Origin: JAGQIB01 sp041393395
GTDB lineage: Bacteria; ARS69
Reading direction: 5' to 3'
Length of the DNA stretch: 64,000 nucleotides
Assembly (NCBI GenBank): GCA_041393395.1
Contig: JAWKKG010000003.1
Coordinates: 1-64,000, forward strand
Shown here piece after piece: positions 58,278-64,000 of the stretch; the first letter of the stretch is position 1; each line of letters opens with the position of its first letter. The notes below the pieces were generated by a model. The model was given only the letters and a program-made list of their open reading frames with translations. It was not told the DNA's origin and did no database searches. Position numbers and translations under genes: made by a program.

Positions 58278-59606
58278 TCAGTGGACCAGGGTCACGCGCC
58301 GGATCGCGCTCCCGTTCGACGCCTCGACGCGAACGAAGTACACGCCGCTCGCCACCGACTGCCCCTGTGTGTCGCGTCCGTTCCAGACCAGCTCTCGGGG
58401 TCCGTCGCCAACCGGCGGAGCGTCGAGATCGCGGATCCGTCGGCCCGCGGCATCGTAGATGGACACTCCGATCACATCGCGGGTGGAGTTGGTGAAGCGA
58501 ATCGTGGTGCCGGTCCGGAACGGATTCGGCGCGACCGCGAGGTCGAGGCCCGCGGACGTGAGGTCCGCCACCGGCGATCCGGTCGACGCTTCGGGCGTCA
58601 GCAGCAACGCGCCGGACTGACCCGTGGTGGGATTCGTGGCCCACAACACGATGTGGCCGGAGTCGTTCAGCCACCCGGCCGTCGTCGAAGTCGGGAACCA
58701 GTGACCGACGTCGTTCACGATCAGTTCCTCGAGCGTGTAGAGAGCCCCCGCGGCCGTCCGCAGGTAGGGCGTGATGATGATCCGAACCACCATGTCCCCG
58801 GCGGCGTTGATGTCGCTCGCACTGTTGCCGGCGCCCGTGGGATTGAGGATCTGCCAGCCGACTCCGTCGGTGTACCACGCGACCTGGCGATCGCTGTTCC
58901 CTCCGGCCGCCAGAATCGCGGCCCCGGCCACTTGATTCGACTCGTTGATGGCGGCCGCCTGGGTCGCGAGATAGGACGGGCCGCCGAGCGGATTCGGCAC
59001 TCCGAGGTCTTCGGCGATCATCGTGTCGAGATCGAGTCGCTTCGCCGTGAAGGAGTGGTCCACGAGAACGCGCTGGTCGTTGATGTCGACCGGATCGAAG
59101 ATGCCGTACGGGGAGAGGTCGACCACGTCGCCGGGACCGCGGAACTGGACCGCGGTTCGGAATCCCCCGCTCTCCGAGTAGCCCACGATGTCCCCGAGTC
59201 CGTTGATCGCCGAGGCGACACTCACGGTGTGACCGGGGAGCGCTCCGAGCGGTGTCACCGAGTAGTTCCCGCCGCCGAGCGGCGTCCACACGACCGCCTG
59301 CGGCGTGAACTCCGGACTGCTGAAAGGTCCGACCTGTCCGACGACGACGCCCTGGTCGTTGATGTCGTTCGCCCAGCTGCTCTGCATGCCTTCCGGCAAC
59401 GGCAGGACGTCGTATGCCTGTCCGGGACGGGCGACGATCGCTCGAGAGGCTCCGGCGATCGTGACTCGGCTGATCATCTCGTCGGACTCGTTGATTCGTC
59501 CGGCGAGGAAGTCGCCGAGATACGTCGGGGTGAAGCGAGGGGTTTGGGCGGCGACCATCGTCGGAATCGCGAAGATCATCGCGGCGACGGCGGCGGGGAG
59601 TCTCAT
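58278..59606 (-). CDS. Secreted HAF-repeat protein with C-terminal sorting domain
   Basis: This 442-residue protein has a signal peptide (PAAVAAMIFAIPTMVAAQ, residues 4-21), then HAF/DUF3466-type repeats marked by DINDQGVVVGQVG, AINGLGDIVGYSESG, DINDQRVLVDH, AINESNQVAGAA and DINAAGDMVV, and a FlgD-Ig-like sorting domain (about 350-442; VAPNPFRTGTTIRF, SIYDAAGRRIRDL, SGVYFVRVEASN). The HAF repeats form blades of a beta-propeller. It is convergent with the preceding secreted gene. The ATG at 59604-59606 has GAGG four bases upstream. Confidence 0.87.
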   Translation of the reverse strand: MRLPAAVAAMIFAIPTMVAAQTPRFTPTYLGDFLAGRINESDEMISRVTIAGASRAIVARPGQAYDVLPLPEGMQSSWANDINDQGVVVGQVGPFSSPEFTPQAVVWTPLGGGNYSVTPLGALPGHTVSVASAINGLGDIVGYSESGGFRTAVQFRGPGDVVDLSPYGIFDPVDINDQRVLVDHSFTAKRLDLDTMIAEDLGVPNPLGGPSYLATQAAAINESNQVAGAAILAAGGNSDRQVAWYTDGVGWQILNPTGAGNSASDINAAGDMVVRIIITPYLRTAAGALYTLEELIVNDVGHWFPTSTTAGWLNDSGHIVLWATNPTTGQSGALLLTPEASTGSPVADLTSAGLDLAVAPNPFRTGTTIRFTNSTRDVIGVSIYDAAGRRIRDLDAPPVGDGPRELVWNGRDTQGQSVASGVYFVRVEASNGSAIRRVTLVH

Positions 59607-60057
59607 GAATCCTCACTCCTGCGGGGCGACGGCGAAGGCTCGCCGGCTCGCTCTCGGGGGGCCGGACGGAGCCCGGAGCGCCGGAATGGCGCGCCGAGAA
59701 CCGCCCACGAGGCCCACAGACGGATGCTACGCCTTCCAGGTACGTCCGGTCGACGGGACTTGGCGCGGCGCGACCGCGTTCGCTCGGGGTCGCGCACCAG
59801 TTCAGCCGCCTGTACCAGCGATCCGGGGACGCCCGCCTCCTCGGCGCTGCCACTCGTTGGTTCGCGAACTCTCTCCGGATGCGGCGACACTCTCCCGATG
59901 CCGCGGGGAGAGCCGAACGGTGATCGCGCGTTTCGAACCGGGGCTCCCGGGTCCCAGCTCGAGTCCTGGAGCCCCAGGACAAACAAGAGGCGACGCCCGC
60001 TCCCGCGAACGCCGCCCCCCAATGTCCTCCAACCAACCTCTACCGGCAGACCGCCCC
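59607..60057. other. 451-bp gap with gene remnants
   Basis: No intact gene is supported. It holds a LanC-like fragment (listed separately) and a short inverted repeat GGGGCTCC/GGAGCCCC near 59939-59977, with a 23-base loop, that is too open to be called a terminator. Confidence 0.45.
59744..59923 (+). pseudogene. Fragment of a lanthionine synthetase C-like (LanC) gene
   Basis: The plus-strand frame ending at the TGA 59921-59923 reads STGLGAARPRSLGVAHQF then SRLYQRSGDARLLGAATRWF and SLRMRR. This resembles the second half of LanC-like proteins, where CHG-A-GVAHLFNRLYQATGD is followed by a helix with ARxWF. The Cys-His pair of the zinc site is replaced and the rest is missing. Only about 45 residues match, so the call is tentative. 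It points to an old LanC-like gene that has been lost. Confidence 0.4.
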
Positions 60058-60474
60058 CTACCGCGCCCCCACCGACGCCACTTCCAGCGCCTCCGGCTTC
60101 CCATCCTCCGGCAGCCACGCGATGAACGGGCCGAGCGCCAGCGTCCCGATCTTCCCGAGCTTGAACGCCCGCACCGCGTCGAACGGCGAGCACACGATCG
60201 GCTCCTCGTGCATGTTGAAGCTCGTGTTGATGAGCGTGGGGACGCCCGTGCGCGCCTTGAACGCGGAGAGAACCTTGTGGAAGCTCGGGTTCGACTCCGC
60301 GGTCACGAGCTGCGGGCGCGCGGTGCCGTCCACGTGCACGGCGGCCGGGTTGTCCTTGAGCATCTGATCCGTGCAGTCGAACGTGATCGTCATGAACTGC
60401 GCGGTGTACTCGGCGCCGTCGAGGATCGTGGCCGGATCCATATCTTGGCGGAAGAGAAGCTCGCTCTGGTTCAC
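60058..60474 (-). pseudogene. Truncated carbamoyltransferase, C-terminal fragment
   Basis: This 138-residue frame is the C-terminal domain of a NodU/CmcH-type carbamoyltransferase: YTAQFMTITFDC, then AAVHVDGTARPQLVTAESNPSFHKVLSAF, TGVPTLINTSFNMHEEPIVCSPFDAVRAFKLGKIGTLALGPF. Full-length enzymes have about 550-600 residues, with the catalytic YrdC/Kae1-like half on the N-terminal side. That half is missing and the preceding sequence is the 3' end of the nuclease gene. It probably is a remnant, although a GTG at 60472-60474 could start it. Confidence 0.75.
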
Positions 60475-60511
60475 GGGGCGCGGCTCCGAGGTTCGGGTCC
60501 GGCGAGCGGGG

Positions 60512-61336
60512 CTACTTCTCGGTATCGCCCCACAGGTACTTGTCCTTGAACTGGCGGTAGTGGAGGTCGAGGCGCGCGTCCTCCACGGCGGCGGCCGCCA
60601 GCGCCTCGTGGATCTTCTCCACGGTGACGAGAGAGATGCCGCTTACGCCCGGCAGAAGCGCATGGTCGAGAACCTGCCGAGCATGCCTCTGGGCCGAGGT
60701 GTTCCCGGCGGGCACGACGAACACGACGCGACTTCCACTGCCGGCGTAGGAGATGTTCCGGAGAAGCTGGTAGTGGCGACAGAACGCGTCGAGCTCGAGG
60801 AACTCGGGGATGACCTTGTCGGCCAGGCGATCGCGGTAGATGCCATCGAGCTTGGCCTGATAGGCGCCATCTGTCCTCTTCTCCGATGCGGTTCCGAAGG
60901 AAGACTCCGTGAACTTGACCTCGACGTAGACGTTCTCACCGGTATCGAGCTCGAGATGGAGGTCGAAGTTCGTTCCTTCCTTCGAGTCGGCGACCCACTC
61001 GAAGTGCCAGTCGGCGATCGTACGGTCGGAGTCCGCAAGAGCCTGTGTGAGACACCTCTGCATGGGTGCGGACTGGAGGGCCGGATAGAACAAGTTCAGC
61101 GCCATCGCCTGGGAAGAGTTCAGATGGTGGAAGCCGCGGTGCTTCTTCACTCTCGCCGAGAGGTAAGTGTTCATCTCTTCTCGAAACGGCTCGAGGAGAT
61201 TCAGCCCGCCTTCCCAATCCGGGAGGATGTGGGAATACTTCGGCCCCTGCTTGCGCCACTCGCCGTCTTCTAGCACCCGCAGCGTCTGCCGCTTGTAGTT
61301 CGAGAGGTGTTGCCTCGCCTGATCCGCGTACGGCAT
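60512..61336 (-). CDS. PGN_0703 family putative restriction endonuclease
   Basis: This 274-residue protein resembles the PGN_0703 family of PD-(D/E)XK nucleases. It opens with YADQARQHLSNYKRQTLRVLEDGEWRKQGPKYSHILP (residues 3-39). The catalytic core is NFDLHLELDTGENVYVEVKFTESSFG (near 122-147), with the D and the E-V-K acidic-lysine motif, followed by YRDRLADKVIPEFLELDAFCRHYQLLRNISYA. It probably cleaves DNA and is likely an accessory or defence nuclease; no methyltransferase partner is adjacent. The ATG at 61334-61336 has GGAGGGAA upstream. Confidence 0.8.
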   Translation of the reverse strand: MPYADQARQHLSNYKRQTLRVLEDGEWRKQGPKYSHILPDWEGGLNLLEPFREEMNTYLSARVKKHRGFHHLNSSQAMALNLFYPALQSAPMQRCLTQALADSDRTIADWHFEWVADSKEGTNFDLHLELDTGENVYVEVKFTESSFGTASEKRTDGAYQAKLDGIYRDRLADKVIPEFLELDAFCRHYQLLRNISYAGSGSRVVFVVPAGNTSAQRHARQVLDHALLPGVSGISLVTVEKIHEALAAAAVEDARLDLHYRQFKDKYLWGDTEK

Positions 61337-61450
61337 CTCGGTTCCCTCCGGGTCTCGGCATGCGGTGATCCCTGGAGATCGGCACCACGGGCCCTTCGGC
61401 GGAGGACGAAACGCAGCGACTCTGCGGAGACGGCATTGGGTCCCCGGACG

Positions 61451-61825
61451 TCAGGTCGCCACCATCTCCTTCGGGTTGGGCCCGAACCGATTCATCCCCT
61501 CGTCGCTGTCGTCCGCATAGAAGACGAGAAGCACCAGGGGCCCCAGGAACGGAATCAGACCCAGGAGGACCCACCAGCCCCGCCGATTCGTGTCGTGCAG
61601 TCGACGCACCGAGACTGCGAGTCCCGGAAGGAACGAGACCACGGAATAGAGTCCACTGAAGAGCGCGAAGTCGGACTCCGCGTCGTAAGTGCCGACGAAC
61701 ACATCGGCGGCGAAGAGGACGGCCAGGAAGAGGAAGTTGAAGAGCTGGAAGAACCAGAACTCGCGGCGGCGGGACCGACCGGCGTAGTTGGTGAAGCTCC
61801 GAATGGCCTGGATGTACCATTTCAT
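61451..61825 (-). CDS. DUF805 membrane protein
   Basis: This 124-residue protein is a DUF805 member: KWYIQAIRSFTNYAGRSRRREFWFFQLFNFLFLAVLF (residues 2-38), then LYSVVSFLPGLAVSVRRLHDTNRRGWWVLLGLIPFLGPLVLLVFYADD (about 58-105). It has about three to four membrane segments. Its function is unknown. The ATG at 61823-61825 follows GGGAGG. It lies 60 bp after the HNH gene and 114 bp before the nuclease gene. Confidence 0.87.
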   Translation of the reverse strand: MKWYIQAIRSFTNYAGRSRRREFWFFQLFNFLFLAVLFAADVFVGTYDAESDFALFSGLYSVVSFLPGLAVSVRRLHDTNRRGWWVLLGLIPFLGPLVLLVFYADDSDEGMNRFGPNPKEMVAT

Positions 61826-61884
61826 GGGCGTGCCTCCCTTTCCCGCCGCTACTGCTCCGGGAGGATCGATGGTGCGTGAACCTC

Positions 61885-62673
61885 TCACCTCATATATCTG
61901 TGTCCTGGCTCTCTGCGATGGCAGTCGGCGCAGAGCACCCGAAGGTTGCTATGCCGATTATCGGATCTGATGCCATTCACATGATGTACATGGAGGTTCC
62001 GACGGTCGGATGAACAGTCCCTTCCACACCCAGAGCATTTCCACCCGGATCGCTCGCGAACTCTCTCCGAAACATCGCCCCACCCATCAACGTACTGGTT
62101 GAGCGGCGCCGTGTGTTCATTGTGGGCCGGCGGGCTCGCGATCTGGTCCGGATAAACATCAAAGAACGCCTGTGGGGTGAACGCTTCCCAGACGCGCTTC
62201 TTTCGGCCCACACTCAGCCTGGAGTACCCCTCCCAATCCAGCCTGACGAGGCAGTTTCGGCACACTCTGAGTTCAACCTCGACCCCGGGGTCCCGCACCT
62301 CGTGCGTGAACCGCTCGATGAAGTTGACAACGAACTTGCCGTCATCTCGTGTCGTAGCGACATATCTTCCAAACCGATTCTGCTGACGCATCTTCGTCAA
62401 GGTCGAACACTCCGCGACATGATACCGATAGCGGTCACCACGCTGCCCGTCTTGGTCCAGAAACTGATCCCTGATATAGACAAGGACTCGAAACTCCCGG
62501 TACCGAAGGGTCCCGTCGTCGCCCGCTTCGATCTCACGAATGTCCTCGATGTCGACGCCCTGCGTCTCGATCCGCTCCCACGCGCTAGGCCCAACTACGA
62601 CGTCCTCGGCCGCGCCCATCCGGCCGCGCAGCCTCGCCCACTCGTCGTCCGCGCCAAAGCGCGGCAGCCTCAT
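61885..62673 (-). CDS. zorE: HNH endonuclease, probable ZorE-type Zorya effector
   Basis: This 262-residue protein has an unfamiliar N-terminal half (residues 1-165; CSTLTKMRQQNRFGRYVA, ELRVCRNCLVRLDWEGY) and a C-terminal HNH domain (about 200-262). The HNH is a zinc-clamped type: CSGC (213-216), then LHVHHVNG (about 227-234) with the catalytic His pair, N-rich NRHSNLRVLCADCH. Its start overlaps the zorB stop as ATGA. Type II Zorya is defined by zorA, zorB and an HNH-nuclease zorE, so it is assigned as that effector from position and domain; it may be a variant. Confidence 0.82.
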   Translation of the reverse strand: MRLPRFGADDEWARLRGRMGAAEDVVVGPSAWERIETQGVDIEDIREIEAGDDGTLRYREFRVLVYIRDQFLDQDGQRGDRYRYHVAECSTLTKMRQQNRFGRYVATTRDDGKFVVNFIERFTHEVRDPGVEVELRVCRNCLVRLDWEGYSRLSVGRKKRVWEAFTPQAFFDVYPDQIASPPAHNEHTAPLNQYVDGWGDVSERVRERSGWKCSGCGRDCSSDRRNLHVHHVNGIRSDNRHSNLRVLCADCHRREPGHRYMR

Positions 62674-63398
62674 CTCGTCGTACCTCTCGACTGTTGTGTG
62701 GCCGTCAGGATCTCATCGATCTGCTCCTCCGCGTCGGTCCGAACGCGGAACTCGACTCTCCGGGATCGCAAACGGTCTTCTTTGCCCGAGGCAGTGAGGA
62801 TCAGCTGGCTAGAACTCAATCCATTCGCGGTGACACGTCCGCGGAGCCAATGACTCTGGTCTTTGATCTGAGGAAGACACAAAAGGAACTCTAGCGTCGC
62901 ACGGGTTCTTGCCTGCGACAACTCCATGTTGGCAAGGTAGGCATCGAGGTCTGCGAGTTCTCCAAAATCGGATGAGGTGTGACCTTCGATGCGGATCTCC
63001 CGCACGTGCTTTCGGTAGGGCGGCTTGCGCAGTATCTCAACATAGCGCGGGAAGAAGTCCGAAAGGATGCGTCGGAACTCCGGTTTCAATGTATGGCTAC
63101 CATGATCGAACAGAACATCCGGTTCGCGAAACCGGATAGCGAGCTCTCGCGCATCGATCTCCGCTCCCCATTGGTCCAAGTCGTTTCGAAACTCCTCCAG
63201 AAGTTCTCTGTAGAGATCCTCACGAGCTGACCTATAGGTCTCAGCAATCGACGACAGGGCCTCCTTCTCGTTCTGAACCTTCAGCATGAAGACCACAGCG
63301 ATTGCCAAGAAAAACATCATGAGCCCGGACATGAGGTCCGACACCGGAAGCCACTGCTCGTCGTCCCCCTGCTGACCGGGAGGAAAGGGCGGGGACAT
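62670..63398 (-). CDS. zorB: ZorB-like OmpA/MotB protein
   Basis: This 242-residue MotB-like protein has one N-terminal membrane segment (residues 18-38, VSDLMSGLMMFFLAIAVVF) containing the Asp typical of proton-channel plug helices (SDLM), then a helical stem to about residue 90 and an OmpA-like peptidoglycan-binding domain (about 100-225; IRIEGHTSSDF, ELSQARTRATLEFLL, RLRSRRVEFRV). ZorB forms with ZorA a proton-driven membrane motor that senses infection. Its ATG is one base after the zorA stop. This pairing, with the HNH gene behind it, is the key evidence for Zorya. Confidence 0.86.
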   Translation of the reverse strand: MSPPFPPGQQGDDEQWLPVSDLMSGLMMFFLAIAVVFMLKVQNEKEALSSIAETYRSAREDLYRELLEEFRNDLDQWGAEIDARELAIRFREPDVLFDHGSHTLKPEFRRILSDFFPRYVEILRKPPYRKHVREIRIEGHTSSDFGELADLDAYLANMELSQARTRATLEFLLCLPQIKDQSHWLRGRVTANGLSSSQLILTASGKEDRLRSRRVEFRVRTDAEEQIDEILTATQQSRGTTR

Positions 63399-63399
63399 C

Positions 63400-64000
63400 C
63401 TACTTCAACCCACTTGCTATCTGGACCACCCGACGGAGCTCCTCCGTAAGTGGTCGATAGTCTTGTACGAACCGCGCGCTGAGGCTTGCGAGCTGGCTTC
63501 CGAGCGACTCAAGGCTCTTCGTGAGCTCCTCGCCAAGCAACAGGTCAAACTGCTCTATCTGCTGCTGAGTTCTCTCGCGATTCTCGCGCGACAGTCGCTT
63601 CAGATCGTCCGCGGCGCCCTCCAGAATCTGCGCTTGGCTAGCGCGAGTCTCCTCCAGTAGTTCGCTTGTCTGTCGACCGAAATCGCGTATGGTCTTCCCT
63701 GATGCTGCCGCGAGATCCGCCATCGCCGTGGTCGTCGTTGTAGCAAGTTGCTGCGTTGAGGCACGAATCTCTTCGTTGGCGTGAGCTGCGCTCCGTGACA
63801 GACCCTCCGCGTTCTCCAAGGCCTTCGTGACAATCTCTCCGTAGGCTTTGTTGAGCGACTCCATTTCGCTCTTCATCAGATGCTGAATTGATACAACCTC
63901 GTCTCGAAAGCCTTCGGTCAACCGAACGAGATTCTCTTCGATTCTTGGCATCGCAGCTTGTGCTCGCTCGCTCAGCGAGCCGAAGGCGCTCAGCTGCTCT
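63400..64000 (-). CDS. zorA: ZorA-like motor protein, partial (5' end outside window)
   Basis: This frame runs to the window edge and covers the last roughly 200 residues of a minus-strand protein. The visible part is a long coiled coil of helices rich in Glu, Gln, Ala and Arg (ENLVRLTEGFRDEV, RENRERTQQQIEQF, ELRRVVQIA), with no membrane segment seen. ZorA has a long cytoplasmic tail after its MotA/TolQ/ExbB-like membrane part, and this matches the tail. The call rests on its position in front of zorB and the coiled-coil form; the MotA/TolQ-like half is not in the window. Confidence 0.7.
   Translation of the reverse strand, partial: EQLSAFGSLSERAQAAMPRIEENLVRLTEGFRDEVVSIQHLMKSEMESLNKAYGEIVTKALENAEGLSRSAAHANEEIRASTQQLATTTTTAMADLAAASGKTIRDFGRQTSELLEETRASQAQILEGAADDLKRLSRENRERTQQQIEQFDLLLGEELTKSLESLGSQLASLSARFVQDYRPLTEELRRVVQIASGLK

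Noticed and set aside
61885..64000. Type I or type III Zorya
   Set aside because: No ZorC/ZorD or ZorF/ZorG-type gene follows; the gene after zorB is an HNH nuclease.
1..64000. CRISPR array, tRNA, rRNA, insertion sequence or integrase
   Set aside because: No repeat-spacer pattern, tRNA-like cloverleaf, transposase or integrase pattern was seen by reading both strands; a covariance search was not possible.

Overview
The window is high-GC, tightly packed bacterial DNA from a Gram-negative (diderm) organism. The evidence for an outer membrane is a TamA/Omp85-like barrel followed by a TamB gene, an outer-membrane porin and several lipoproteins. Five large secreted proteins end in the same C-terminal module: an Asn-Pro-Phe-type strand, an 'R.V..L' segment, 'WDGRD..G..V..GVYFVR' and a terminal Arg. 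This FlgD-Ig-like sorting domain is typical of the Fibrobacteres-Chlorobi-Bacteroidetes superphylum and of candidate phyla such as Eisenbacteria and Krumholzibacteriota. That assignment is an inference. No rRNA, tRNA, CRISPR array, integrase or insertion sequence was seen.

Layout. 0-5 kb (minus): a MoxR ATPase operon (membrane protein, DUF4129, DUF4350, MoxR, DUF58), each junction overlapping by 4 bp. 5-8.9 kb (minus): small housekeeping or unknown genes, including a DUF2239-MmcQ-DUF1697-YpeA operon behind a strong-looking promoter that carries two direct-repeat operator sites. 9-10.2 kb: a secreted dockerin protein. 10.2-23.8 kb: a mixed accessory region with many SAM methyltransferases, GNAT acetyltransferases, a VOC dioxygenase-like protein, an AraC regulator, a serine hydrolase, DUF488, an ADP-ribosylglycohydrolase and a decayed Ser/Thr-kinase-TPR gene. 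24.2-29.5 kb (plus): a TAXI-type TRAP uptake operon (binding protein, fused permease, universal stress protein, porin). 29.6-36.8 kb: small enzymes and regulators, among them a SelW-like gene with an in-frame UGA at the redox position (probable selenocysteine). 37-43.5 kb (plus): the TamA-like/TamB pair. 43.6-46.5 kb: an acetyltransferase, a conserved two-gene module with a nucleotidyltransferase, a decayed DUF1569 gene and a lipoprotein. 46.6-59.6 kb: large secreted proteins (beta-propeller, LVIVD, HAF-repeat and others) with a Fic protein between them. 59.6-64 kb: an accessory island with gene remnants (LanC-like, carbamoyltransferase), a PGN_0703-type nuclease, DUF805, and at the right edge HNH nuclease, zorB and zorA (truncated by the window), which is a Zorya anti-phage system of type II layout.

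Many neighbouring genes are translationally coupled by ATGA/GTGA overlaps, and GTG and TTG starts behind good GGAGG Shine-Dalgarno sequences are common. The starts given here therefore often differ from the longest open frame. The most noteworthy items are the SelW-like UGA gene with its SECIS-like hairpin, the Zorya locus in its island, the Fic gene with a palindromic operator, the operator-bearing DUF2239 promoter, and the small-ORF/nucleotidyltransferase module.
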